From contig CAKMNE010000047.1 of assembly GCA_927798505.1 (NCBI GenBank), positions 1 to 9,250 of the forward strand: 9,250 nucleotides of DNA, read 5' to 3'. The notes beneath the pieces were generated by a model. The model had not been told where the DNA came from and did not search any database. It was given only the letters and a program-made list of their open reading frames with translations. A program made the position numbers and the translations under genes. Numbering within the stretch: position 1 is the stretch's first letter; each line of letters begins with the position of its first letter. Of this stretch, positions 1-6,264 are shown one piece after another. Origin of the DNA: an uncultured Bacteroidales bacterium. Lineage in GTDB: Bacteria; Bacteroidota; Bacteroidia; Bacteroidales; UBA932.

Positions 1-2
1 TC

Positions 3-71
3 AGCGCAACAATGGCCATCCTCGCCCTTCCGCTGATGGCCATCCCGTTCTTCCGTAAGGGAGGGAAGTAA
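3..71 (+). CDS. C-terminal end of an unidentified, probably membrane, protein (partial)
   Basis: Only the last 22 codons and a TAA stop (69-71) are inside the window; the first complete codon begins at position 3. The visible tail is hydrophobic (MAILALPLMAIPFF) and ends in a short basic stretch (RKGGK). This is how many polytopic inner-membrane proteins, such as MFS-type transporters, end after their last membrane helix. The family cannot be assigned from so little. The reading frame is supported by the hairpin with a T-run that follows 12 bp after the stop and would serve as its terminator. It could be any multi-pass membrane protein. Confidence 0.5.
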   Translation, partial: SATMAILALPLMAIPFFRKGGK

Positions 72-82
72 AACAAAATCAC

Positions 83-108
83 ATTGCGGATAAACATCCG
101 CAATTTTT
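83..108 (+). terminator. Intrinsic terminator-like hairpin, first of two tandem hairpins
   Basis: A perfect 9-bp inverted repeat (ATTGCGGAT at 83-91, ATCCGCAAT at 96-104) with a 4-nt AAAC loop is followed by five T residues (104-108). It sits 12 bp after the stop codon of the leftmost partial gene, so it is well placed to end that transcript. The flanking A-rich sequence on the left could also let it work on the other strand. It belongs to the same repeat family as the next two elements, so it may also have a role in controlling the ATPase gene. Confidence 0.65.
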
Positions 109-112
109 GGGG

Positions 113-143
113 AATATTGCGGGAAAGTTTCCGCAATATTTTT
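113..143 (+). repeat. Second hairpin of the ATTGCGG/CCGCAAT repeat cluster
   Basis: AATATTGCGG (113-122) and CCGCAATATT (131-140) form a perfect 10-bp stem with an 8-nt loop, followed by a run of five T (139-143). It shares the ATTGCGG core with the hairpin at 83-104 but has different outer arms, so it is a relative and not a copy. It has terminator form, yet it lies just upstream of the putative -7 box (143-150) of the ATPase gene. An operator or attenuating role is equally possible. Confidence 0.6.
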
Positions 144-150
144 ATATTTG
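143..150 (+). promoter_or_regulatory. Candidate Bacteroidota -7 promoter box for the AAA ATPase gene
   Basis: TATATTTG matches the Bacteroidota -7 consensus TAnnTTTG exactly and lies 25 bp before the ATG at 176, giving a short leader starting near 157. The -33 element is poor: the nearest TTG (117-119) is 23 nt upstream and lies inside the left arm of the second hairpin. The promoter is therefore tentative and would be embedded in the repeat cluster. Confidence 0.45.
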
Positions 151-151
151 T

Positions 152-170
152 GCCGGATAAATACCGCAAT
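152..170 (+). repeat. Degenerate third copy of the GCGGATAAA-ATCCGCAAT element
   Basis: GCCGGATAAATACCGCAAT resembles the first hairpin (GCGGATAAACATCCGCAAT) with a few changes that break the perfect stem. It ends 5 bp before the ATPase start codon and would fall at the very 5' end of the mRNA if the -7 box at 143-150 is used. The heptamer ATTGCGG or its complement occurs five times between 83 and 170. Confidence 0.5.
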
Positions 171-175
171 TTGTT

Positions 176-1348
176 ATGCAGACACTTTATGAACAGTTCA
201 ATTTGCTTCTGGAATTGACTCCGATGGATTTTTTCAGGGAGCAGCACAATACTATCAACTGGAATGTCCGTGTTCTTGGAATACTCGGACAAAAAGGTGT
301 AGGAAAGTCAACCCTTCTTCTTCAGCATATCAAACTCAGCAACAAGAAGGACGAGTCTCTTTATGTTGTAGCTGACGACATATATTTCAGCGCACATACT
401 CTGCTGGATACCGCCAAGGAGTTTTTCGCCAGAGGCGGCAAGTATCTGTATATTGACGAAATCCACAAATACGAACATTGGAGCCGGGAAATTAAAAATA
501 TCTATGACAGCCTCCCTTTGCTGAATGTTATTTATTCGGGGAGTTCCTTGCTGGATTTGAAAGATGGCGGTGCAGATTTGAGCCGCCGTGTCATTGAATA
601 CCACCTTCCGGTCTGGTCGTTCAGGGAGTATCTTAATCTCCGCTGCGGCTGGTCATTAAAGCCGGCTACTATGGAGGAAATCTTGAAGGGAGAAGTGGAT
701 TTTCCTTATGGCGCGGAGCGCCCTCTCAAATATTTTGATGAATATATGAAGAGTGGCTGCTATCCTTTCTGCAAGGAGCCGGAATTTGAAACCCGTCTTC
801 GACAAATCATCAATACAACGGTAGAGTTGGATATCCCCAAGTATGCAAAGATGACAATCGCCGCCACTCAGAAACTAAAAAAATTTATGTATTACATCTC
901 CAGAAGCGTCCCCGTGACTATCAACTATTCCGGTATGGCTAGAGATTTGGGAATCGACCGTGATGACCTGCCCAAATACCTTGAGTACCTGGAAAAAGCC
1001 GAACTGGTTTCAGCACTGGGAATGAAAGCAAATGGGGACGCTATCCTGCGCAAGATGGACAAGTTATACTTGCACAATCCTAATATTGCCTATGTACTCT
1101 CCGGAGGAAAAGCAGATGTCGGGAACGCACGTGAGACAATATTCTTCTGCTGGACAAAAGAGATATTCAACACACTCGAGTCTCCTATATCCGACTTTGA
1201 GATTGATGGTAAGACTTTCGAGCTTGGAGGAAGGAAGAAAGGGAAGAAGCAAATTACCGATGCCAAGGAAGGTTATGTGGTCAAGGACAATATTGAATAT
1301 GTGTTCGATAACCAAATTCCTCTCTGGATGTTCGGTTTTCTTTATTGA
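176..1348 (+). CDS. AAA+ ATPase with DUF4143-type C-terminus
   Basis: A 390-residue protein of the AAA_14/DUF4143 family, which is abundant in Bacteroidota and of unknown cellular role. Visible motifs are Walker A GQKGVGKST (38-46), Walker B YLYIDEIHKY (90-99), a sensor-1-like VIYSGSS (118-124) and an arginine-finger-like LSRRVIEYHL (135-144). A winged-helix-like middle (about 225-285) is inferred from family knowledge. The C-terminal DUF4143 part (about 310-390) has an FELGG..KGKKQI motif and ends in IPLWMFGFLY, the usual ending of Bacteroidota members; family knowledge relates this part to nuclease-like folds, but I cannot show catalytic residues. Length is normal and the gene looks intact. 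The ATG is chosen because the next residues match the family N-terminus; no Shine-Dalgarno is seen. Its sequence is visibly more AT-rich than mutS next door (about 38% GC in one hand-counted line), consistent with acquisition. It stands alone, convergent to the mutS operon. Confidence 0.85.
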   Translation: MQTLYEQFNLLLELTPMDFFREQHNTINWNVRVLGILGQKGVGKSTLLLQHIKLSNKKDESLYVVADDIYFSAHTLLDTAKEFFARGGKYLYIDEIHKYEHWSREIKNIYDSLPLLNVIYSGSSLLDLKDGGADLSRRVIEYHLPVWSFREYLNLRCGWSLKPATMEEILKGEVDFPYGAERPLKYFDEYMKSGCYPFCKEPEFETRLRQIINTTVELDIPKYAKMTIAATQKLKKFMYYISRSVPVTINYSGMARDLGIDRDDLPKYLEYLEKAELVSALGMKANGDAILRKMDKLYLHNPNIAYVLSGGKADVGNARETIFFCWTKEIFNTLESPISDFEIDGKTFELGGRKKGKKQITDAKEGYVVKDNIEYVFDNQIPLWMFGFLY

Positions 1349-1356
1349 AACTTGGC

Positions 1357-1374
1357 GGAATCCTGACGGATTTC
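1357..1374 (+). terminator. Weak hairpin after the ATPase gene
   Basis: GGAATCC (1357-1363) and GGATTTC (1368-1374) pair over 7 bp, including one G-T wobble, with a 4-nt loop, 8 bp past the ATPase stop. No T-run follows; instead there is a run of seven C (1377-1383) and seven A (1384-1390). It is therefore only a possible weak or factor-assisted terminator. Confidence 0.25.
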
Positions 1375-1383
1375 ATCCCCCCC

Positions 1384-1410
1384 AAAAAAACAAAATCACC
1401 TTCCACGGTG
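1384..1410 (-). terminator. Candidate weak terminator of the xre-rnhB-mrp-mutS operon
   Basis: Read on the minus strand, a short GC stem (CACC/GGTG, 6-nt loop, forward 1397-1410) is followed by ATTTTG and a run of seven T (forward 1384-1395). It lies about 85 bp past the mutS stop in the 147-bp convergent spacer. The 4-bp stem is short, so this is a tentative call. The rest of the spacer shows no gene, tRNA or further motif I can support. Confidence 0.3.
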
Positions 1411-1495
1411 GAATGACCAAGAGGCACATCGCTCACCAAACGATTTGGCACAAGGCTCTCTTGCGGGCGAAATAGCAAAATAGACAGGCTGGAAA

Positions 1496-4072
1496 CTAAA
1501 CCCCGACTTCGGCCTTCATCTCCCGGAGTAGGTCAAAGGCCTGCAGAGGGGTGAGGTTGTTCAGGTCGGCGGCGGCGAGCTTCTCACGAAGCGAACTCAG
1601 CGTAGGGTCGTCCAGCTGGAAGAAGGACAACTGCACCCCTTCGTCCCTGCTGCTCTGCTTGCTCTCCAGCTCTTTGAGCGTGCGCTCCGCAGTCTCGATA
1701 ACCTCCTTCGGCATACCGGCCAGACGCGCCACGTGGATACCGAAGCTGTGAGCTACTCCGCCCTTCTCCAGCTTGCGCAGGAAAATCACATCCTTGCCCT
1801 GCTCCTTGACGGCAATATGGTAGTTGTGCACGCGAGGCAGGCTTTCCTCCAGGTCGTTGAGCTCATGGTAGTGCGTAGCAAAGAGGGTCTTTGCCCCCTT
1901 ACCGTATTTATGGATATACTCCACCAGCGCCCGCGCAATCGACATACCGTCGTAAGTTGAGGTTCCTCGCCCTATCTCATCGAGCAGCACCAGCGAGCGG
2001 GCGCTGAGGTTGTGCATAATCATAGAGGTCTCCAGCATCTCCACCATAAAGGTCGATTCGCCGCGGGATATGTTGTCCGTCGCTCCCACGCGCGTGAAGA
2101 TTTTGTCGAAAAATCCGAAGCGCGCTTCCCTTGCCGGCACGAAGCTTCCCGCCTGGGCCATAAGCACAATCAGCGCAGTCTGGCGCAGCAGGGCCGACTT
2201 TCCGGCCATATTCGGGCCGGTGAGAATCATAATCTGCTCAGAAGTGCTGTCCAGGTGCACGTCGTTAGGGACATATTCCTGCCCTGGTGCCATAAGCGTC
2301 TCGATAACGGGATGGCGGCCGGCCTTGATATCCAGCACGCTGCTCTTATCCACTACCGGACGGCAATACCCCCTGTCCGCGGCCTGCTGCGCGAAGCCTT
2401 CGAGCACATCAACCCTGGCCACCACGCCGCAGTTCGTCTGAATCTCCTTAATGCTCCCCTGAATGAAGGCAACCAGCTCCGAGTACAGCCTGGCTTCTAT
2501 GGCGTAGATGCGCTCCTGCGCTCCGAGTATCTTCTCCTCGTATTCCTTAAGCTCCTGAGTAATATAGCGCTCCGCGCTTACCAGCGTCTGCTTGCGCACC
2601 CATTCCGCAGGGACCTGGTCCCTGAAGGTATTGCGCACCTCGAAGTAGTAGCCGAACACATTGTTGTATCCTATCTTGAGGGAGTTGATGCCGGTGCGCT
2701 CAATTTCCCTCTGCTGCATCTGAAGCAGGTAGTTCTTGCCTCCGTTTGAGATTTCGCGCAGCTCGTCCAGCTCCGCATCCACACCCCGGGCAATCACCTC
2801 GCCCTTGCCGATTTGCGCGGCCGGGTTTTCGTTCATCGTGGAGTTGATTCTTGCTATCAGGCGGGAGCAGTCCTTCATCCGGCGTGCCATCTTCTGCATC
2901 GCCGCCACGCCAGACTCCTCACAGAGCCTGCGTATAGGTTCCATCTGCTCGAGGCTGCGTCCGAGCTGCATCAGCTCGCGAGGCTGTATCTTTCCCGTAG
3001 CCGCGCGGGCTATGATGCGCTCCAAGTCGCCTACCTTAGAGATAAGTGCCTGGATTTCCGCCAGTTTCTCTTCATTGTCCACGAAATACTGCACCGTGTC
3101 GTAGCGCGCTCCCAGTTCGTCGAGATCCATCACCGGCATTGCCAGCCAGCTGCGCAGAAGCCTCGCGCCCATAGGGCTGCAGCAACGGTCTATGGTGTCC
3201 ACCAGACTGACTCCGTCCCTTCCGGAGGCTGATTCGAAAATCTCAAGGTTGCGCACTGTGAAGCGGTCCATCCACACGAACTTCCCTTCGTCAATGCGGG
3301 AGATGCTGCAGATGTTGCGCAGCCCCACATGCTGCGTTTGCTCGAGGTAGAAAATCAAAGCCCCCGCGCTGCACAGGGCGAGCAGATACTGCTCCACCCC
3401 GAAGCCCTTGAGGCTGCTCACGCCCAGTTGGCGGCAGAGTTTCTGATAGGCCGCATCTTCCACGAAGGCCCATTCGTCAAGAGTGGTGATGTAGCAGTCA
3501 GGGAACTTCTCCCTCACCGCCTCGCGTACATCTCTCTGGACCACGAGCTCCTTCGGACGGAAAGAACCCACGAGGGTGGAAATGTAATCCAAGCTTCCTT
3601 CTGCCACCTGAAAGGTTCCGGTAGATGCGTCAAGGAAGGCGGCACCGCATTTCGGGCCGTCGAAACTCAATCCCGCGAGCCAGTTGTGCTCCTTTTGGTC
3701 CAGCATCCCCTCACCAAAGGCTACTCCCGGGGTAAGTATTTCTGTAACACCTCGTTTAACAAGCTTGTTCTTAACCAATGCCGGGTCTTCCAGCTGGTCG
3801 CATATGGCCACTTTGTAGCCTGCGCGTATCAGTTTCTGCAGATAAGTCTCCACCGCGTGGTGCGGGAAGCCCGCCATAGGAGTCGGCTCCTTGTCCCCGT
3901 TGGAGCGTTTGGTGAGAACCAGCCCCAGCACCTTGCTGGCAAGCAGGGCATCGTCTGAATAGGTCTCGTAAAAATCTCCCACCCTGTAAAGCAGCAGGGC
4001 TTCGGGATGTTGGGCCTTGACAGCGAAATACTGCCTCAGCATAGGGGTATCTTCGGAACTCTTCTTCGCCAT
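1496..4072 (-). CDS. mutS: DNA mismatch repair protein MutS
   Basis: MutS recognises base mismatches and small insertion/deletion loops in newly replicated DNA and recruits MutL. The 858 residues are the normal length for the bacterial MutS1 group. The N-terminal mismatch-binding domain carries the Phe-X-Glu motif as FYE (34-36). The core and clamp domains run through the middle (about 265-560), including the GYNNVFGYYFEV stretch (468-479). The C-terminal ABC-type ATPase has Walker A GPNMAGKS (619-626), signature GATDNISRGESTF (663-675), Walker B LVLLDEIGRGTSTYDG (694-709) and the FATHYHEL histidine loop (731-738). QLSFF (814-818) fits a beta-clamp binding motif, and a helical tail (about 836-852) follows. 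Last gene of a minus-strand cluster, starting 10 bp after the mrp stop, so probably cotranscribed. All key residues are present and it should be functional. ATG chosen because MLRQYFAVKA aligns with the family start region; no Shine-Dalgarno is visible. Confidence 0.98.
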   Translation of the reverse strand: MAKKSSEDTPMLRQYFAVKAQHPEALLLYRVGDFYETYSDDALLASKVLGLVLTKRSNGDKEPTPMAGFPHHAVETYLQKLIRAGYKVAICDQLEDPALVKNKLVKRGVTEILTPGVAFGEGMLDQKEHNWLAGLSFDGPKCGAAFLDASTGTFQVAEGSLDYISTLVGSFRPKELVVQRDVREAVREKFPDCYITTLDEWAFVEDAAYQKLCRQLGVSSLKGFGVEQYLLALCSAGALIFYLEQTQHVGLRNICSISRIDEGKFVWMDRFTVRNLEIFESASGRDGVSLVDTIDRCCSPMGARLLRSWLAMPVMDLDELGARYDTVQYFVDNEEKLAEIQALISKVGDLERIIARAATGKIQPRELMQLGRSLEQMEPIRRLCEESGVAAMQKMARRMKDCSRLIARINSTMNENPAAQIGKGEVIARGVDAELDELREISNGGKNYLLQMQQREIERTGINSLKIGYNNVFGYYFEVRNTFRDQVPAEWVRKQTLVSAERYITQELKEYEEKILGAQERIYAIEARLYSELVAFIQGSIKEIQTNCGVVARVDVLEGFAQQAADRGYCRPVVDKSSVLDIKAGRHPVIETLMAPGQEYVPNDVHLDSTSEQIMILTGPNMAGKSALLRQTALIVLMAQAGSFVPAREARFGFFDKIFTRVGATDNISRGESTFMVEMLETSMIMHNLSARSLVLLDEIGRGTSTYDGMSIARALVEYIHKYGKGAKTLFATHYHELNDLEESLPRVHNYHIAVKEQGKDVIFLRKLEKGGVAHSFGIHVARLAGMPKEVIETAERTLKELESKQSSRDEGVQLSFFQLDDPTLSSLREKLAAADLNNLTPLQAFDLLREMKAEVGV

Positions 4073-4082
4073 TGTCAGTGTC

Positions 4083-5138
4083 TTATGCTATTTCAGCCAC
4101 TCTCGCCGCCAGTGCGAGGAAGGCATTTGCGTCAGGCCTTGTGGAAAGGGCGGCAGGCTCTCCGGCATCTCCGCTCTCCCGTACGCTCTGCACCAGAGGA
4201 ATCTGTGCAAGCAGCTCGAGGCCCAGGGTTTCGGCCATCTTCTTGCCCCCGTCCTTCCCGAAGAGATAGTACTTCTCCTGCGGATGCTCCTCAGGGGTAA
4301 ACCAGGCCATGTTCTCCACCAAGCCCAGGATGCGGCAGTTCACATTGTCATTGCGGAACATGTTCACACCCTTCGCCACATCGGCGAGAGCCACCTTCTG
4401 CGGGGTGGTCACAATCACCGCGCTGCCGATTTTGATGTCTCCTACCAGCGAGATGTGGATATCCCCGGTTCCCGGAGGCATATCGATGAGCAGGAAGTCC
4501 AGCTCGCCCCACTTCACTTGCAGAATCATCTGCTTGAGGGCATTGCAGGCCATAGGGCCGCGCCAGATCAGAGCCTGGTCCTCGCCTGCAAAATAGCCTA
4601 TGGACATCCATTTCACCCCATATTTCTCTATAGGGATGATAAGCTCCTTTCCGTCCAGTTCTTCCGCTTCCGGCTCCGCGCCCTGGGTGCCGGTCATCGT
4701 CGGCACCGAAGGACCATAGACATCGGCATCGGCAAGGCCGACCCTGTAGCCCAGGCGGGTAAGAGCTATGGCCAGATTGACGGCCACCGTTGACTTGCCC
4801 ACGCCTCCTTTTCCGGAAGCTATTCCAATGATATGCTTAATGCCCCTGATGGTGCTGTCGTCCAGGTCGAGCCCCTTCTTTTTCGGAGCAGGCTCTTCCA
4901 CAACCACGGTCTTCACCTCGGATTCACACCCCGGGAAATTGCGCACCAGGGCGGCGCGTGTCGCCCCTATCAGGTACTCGGCAAGAGGGTCGCGCCTCTT
5001 CCCGAATGCAAGTGTAACAGTAATTCTGTTTCCGTTTGATTCTATGTCCCGAACCATTCCGAGTTCGGTTATGCTCTTGCCCGCCTGGCCCGGATGGGTC
5101 ACTTCCGCAAGGGCTTGAAGTATCTGCTGTCTGTCCAT
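4083..5138 (-). CDS. mrp: Mrp/NBP35-family P-loop ATPase (Fe-S carrier type), CxxC-less
   Basis: Mrp (ApbC/NBP35-like) proteins are cytosolic deviant P-loop ATPases thought to bind and hand over iron-sulfur clusters. Residues 1-80 form the MIP18/DUF59-like N-terminal domain. The ATPase domain has the deviant Walker A GKGGVGKST (109-117), switch region DADVYGPSVP (137-146) and Walker B LLIDMPPGTGD (216-226). Length, 351 residues, is usual for the two-domain form. After GLVENMAWF (272-280) most Mrp proteins have the CxxC that binds the bridging cluster; here the segment reads TPEEHPQEKYYLFG (281-294) without cysteine. I recall a similar cysteine-free segment in other Bacteroidota Mrp proteins, so this is probably lineage-typical and not damage. 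Third gene of the minus-strand cluster, 2 bp after rnhB and 10 bp before mutS. Family assignment is secure; Fe-S transfer by this variant is less sure. Confidence 0.93.
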   Translation of the reverse strand: MDRQQILQALAEVTHPGQAGKSITELGMVRDIESNGNRITVTLAFGKRRDPLAEYLIGATRAALVRNFPGCESEVKTVVVEEPAPKKKGLDLDDSTIRGIKHIIGIASGKGGVGKSTVAVNLAIALTRLGYRVGLADADVYGPSVPTMTGTQGAEPEAEELDGKELIIPIEKYGVKWMSIGYFAGEDQALIWRGPMACNALKQMILQVKWGELDFLLIDMPPGTGDIHISLVGDIKIGSAVIVTTPQKVALADVAKGVNMFRNDNVNCRILGLVENMAWFTPEEHPQEKYYLFGKDGGKKMAETLGLELLAQIPLVQSVRESGDAGEPAALSTRPDANAFLALAARVAEIA

Positions 5139-5140
5139 AT

Positions 5141-5752
5141 CTAAAACAATGTAGGTTCAAGTTCTTTGGGGTGGAAGCTTTTCCGGTGCTCCGGAGTGTA
5201 GCCGCAGCGCCTGATGGCTTCCAGATGTTCGGGAGTAGGGTAGCCCATATTCCTTTCCCATCCGTATTCAGGATAGCGCACGGCGAGAGCCCGCATATGC
5301 TCGTCCCTGTATGTCTTTGCGAGAACCGAAGCGGCCGCTATGCACGCATAGGTCGCATCCCCGTGGACTATGGTCTCAAAGGGATATCCGTCGAAAGGGC
5401 GGAACCTGTTGCCGTCAATGAGCAGGAACTCCGGCCTTACTGCCAGTTTGCGCACGGCCCTCTGCATACCCGTGACGGAAGCCCAGAGTATGTTCAGACG
5501 GTCTATTTCTTCCGCACTGACTTCCTCTACCGCCCAGGCAAGAGCTTCGCTCTCTATAATCGGACGCAACTCTTCCCTGGCTTTCTGACTCATCTTCTTC
5601 GAATCGTTCAGCAGAGGGTGGTGGAAATCAGGCGGGAGAATCACCGCAGCTGCAAAGACCGGACCTGCAAGCGGGCCTCTTCCGGCTTCATCGCAGCCGG
5701 CTTCGACCACGCCTTCGTGGCGGTAATTCAGCAGATTGGTTTCTCGCGGCAT
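5141..5752 (-). CDS. rnhB: Ribonuclease HII
   Basis: RNase HII cuts the RNA strand of RNA-DNA hybrids and incises at single ribonucleotides embedded in DNA, starting ribonucleotide excision repair. The 203-residue length is typical. The four acidic active-site residues can be placed by comparison with E. coli RnhB: D21 and E22 in [12 protein letters not shown] (20-31), D113 in LIDGN (111-115) and D132 in the HGD motif (130-132). The GRG substrate loop (24-26), NDSKKMS (49-55), [15 protein letters not shown] (139-153) and [13 protein letters not shown] (168-180) are conserved family landmarks. The gene starts 12 bp after the XRE gene stop and ends 2 bp before mrp, so it is inside the operon. 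[10 protein letters not shown] is the only ATG that gives a normal N-terminus. A -7-like box lies immediately upstream (5760-5767). Confidence 0.97.
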   Translation of the reverse strand: MPRETNLLNYRHEGVVEAGCDEAGRGPLAGPVFAAAVILPPDFHHPLLNDSKKMSQKAREELRPIIESEALAWAVEEVSAEEIDRLNILWASVTGMQRAVRKLAVRPEFLLIDGNRFRPFDGYPFETIVHGDATYACIAAASVLAKTYRDEHMRALAVRYPEYGWERNMGYPTPEHLEAIRRCGYTPEHRKSFHPKELEPTLF

Positions 5753-5759
5753 AACGCCG

Positions 5760-5767
5760 CAAATTTA
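5760..5767 (-). promoter_or_regulatory. Possible internal -7 box in front of rnhB
   Basis: On the minus strand TAAATTTG matches TAnnTTTG exactly, overlaps the stop codon of the XRE gene and lies only 7 bp before the rnhB ATG. If used, the transcript would be leaderless or nearly so. No convincing -33 box is found 19-21 nt upstream, and an 8-bp match with two free positions can arise by chance, so confidence is low. Confidence 0.2.
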
Positions 5768-6148
5768 ATCATTTTTCGGGTGGAGTCCTATCAGATACGA
5801 ACTGAATATTCTCTGGTCGTTCAACGCCCTTTCCTTCTCGTCCATCAGCCTTTCCATCATATTTACCTTTTCCTGCATCATATGGATTCTCTCCCCGTAA
5901 CTTTCAATGTCCTTGAGTTGGGAGATTGACCTTTCCCTCGGGTCGAAACCCAGAAGGAACACCTCCAATTCAACACCGGTCGCTTCCGCCATTCGGAACA
6001 GCCATTTGTTGACAAGCGTGGTGCCTCCGTGCTCGAGATTGATGTAGGCCTGACGGGACAAGCCTATCATTTTAGCCATTTCTTCCTGGGTGAGATTAAG
6101 TGATTCCCTGACTTTAAGAATGTTGTTTTTAATACTCTGCTCTGTCAT
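5765..6148 (-). CDS. Small XRE-family helix-turn-helix regulator with coiled-coil tail
   Basis: A 127-residue cytosolic DNA-binding protein. Residues about 8-65 form an HTH_3/Cro-C1-type domain: LKVRESLNLTQEEMAKMIG leads into the recognition helix around SRQAYINLEHG (31-41). The domain is followed by WLFRMAEATGVELEVFLLG. Residues about 73-113 are rich in charged heptad-like positions (LKDIESYGERIHMMQEKV) and probably form a coiled coil for dimerisation. The C-terminus is short and polar, with no enzymatic domain. It is the first gene of the minus-strand cluster with rnhB, mrp and mutS, and is divergent from the EF-G-like gene across a 199-bp control region bearing inverted and direct repeats. 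Autoregulation, and possibly control of the divergent gene, is a reasonable inference but not shown. No toxin-like partner is adjacent, so an antitoxin role is unlikely. Start ATG follows an A-rich leader without Shine-Dalgarno. Confidence 0.88.
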   Translation of the reverse strand: MTEQSIKNNILKVRESLNLTQEEMAKMIGLSRQAYINLEHGGTTLVNKWLFRMAEATGVELEVFLLGFDPRERSISQLKDIESYGERIHMMQEKVNMMERLMDEKERALNDQRIFSSYLIGLHPKND

Positions 6149-6172
6149 TTTTCGTTGTTATATTGGTTTCTG

Positions 6173-6180
6173 CAATGTTA
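6173..6180 (-). promoter_or_regulatory. Candidate -7 box for the leftward xre-rnhB-mrp-mutS operon
   Basis: On the minus strand TAACATTG differs from TAnnTTTG at one position and lies 24 bp before the XRE gene ATG, giving a short leader starting near 6166. The expected -33 TTTG at 19-21 nt is not present; the nearest similar element (TTTA) is 23 nt away. It is the best match I see on this strand. The inverted repeat at 6181-6200 abuts it, where a bound repressor would block polymerase. Confidence 0.3.
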
Positions 6181-6200
6181 AATTCGGAACGGTCCGAGTT
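6181..6200. promoter_or_regulatory. Operator-like imperfect inverted repeat between divergent genes
   Basis: AATTCGGA (6181-6188) and TCCGAGTT (6193-6200) pair in 7 of 8 positions around a 4-nt centre ACGG, giving a 20-bp dyad. XRE-type dimers usually bind sites of this size and form. It lies just upstream of the leftward -7 candidate and about 100 bp upstream of the rightward transcription start, so autoregulation of the leftward operon is the simplest reading. This is inference from position and symmetry only. Confidence 0.4.
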
Positions 6201-6264
6201 GTGTAAAGAAACCATTGACAATGACAAGTTCGAATTCACATTTTAAGGATTTTTCACCGATTCA

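Larger units (their letters stand above)
6173..6232. repeat. Pair of 14-bp direct repeats CAATGnnAArTTCG in the divergent control region
   Basis: Copies at 6173-6186 and 6219-6232 share 11 of 14 positions and are 46 bp apart, roughly four and a half helical turns. The second copy overlaps a small dyad, CATTG-A-CAATG (6213-6223); the first overlaps the left arm of the 20-bp inverted repeat. They may be paired operator half-sites for the XRE protein or for a regulator of the EF-G-like gene. Chance similarity in an AT-rich spacer cannot be excluded. Confidence 0.35.

Noticed and set aside
83..170. CRISPR-like array in the repeat cluster before the ATPase
   Set aside because: The repeats are short dyads with spacing of only a few to about 25 bp, differ in their outer arms, and have no uniform spacers or cas genes nearby.
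1401..1413. TTCCAC-G-GTGGAA palindrome as a strong hairpin
   Set aside because: The arms leave a one-base loop, which cannot form a normal hairpin; an alternative 4-bp stem in the same place is reported as a weak minus-strand terminator instead.
1032..1475. Plus-strand frame (147 codons) overlapping the ATPase C-terminus in another frame
   Set aside because: Most of it overlaps the conserved DUF4143 C-terminus, which ends normally in FGFLY; there is no sign that a frameshift joins the two frames.
1281..1478. Minus-strand open frame covering the ATPase end and the convergent spacer
   Set aside because: Considered as a gene remnant because it stays open across the 147-bp spacer, but it is only 65 codons, overlaps the conserved ATPase C-terminus, and shows no recognisable domain or start context.
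2012..2749. Long plus-strand open frame (245 codons) opposite mutS
   Set aside because: It lies wholly antisense to the conserved mutS core and clamp regions, its translation is low-complexity and matches no family I recognise, and similar frames are common opposite GC-rich genes.
4017..4793. Plus-strand open frame (258 codons) opposite mrp and the mutS start
   Set aside because: Antisense shadow of mrp; the translation is rich in His/Arg/Gln without motifs, and the minus-strand product has all P-loop ATPase motifs.
5036..5929. Plus-strand open frame (297 codons) spanning mrp start, rnhB and part of the XRE gene
   Set aside because: It crosses three real minus-strand genes, has no promoter or recognisable domain, and its length reflects the codon bias of the opposite strand.
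5765..6148. XRE protein as the antitoxin of a toxin-antitoxin pair
   Set aside because: Its neighbours are rnhB and an EF-G paralogue; no small toxin-like reading frame is adjacent on either side.
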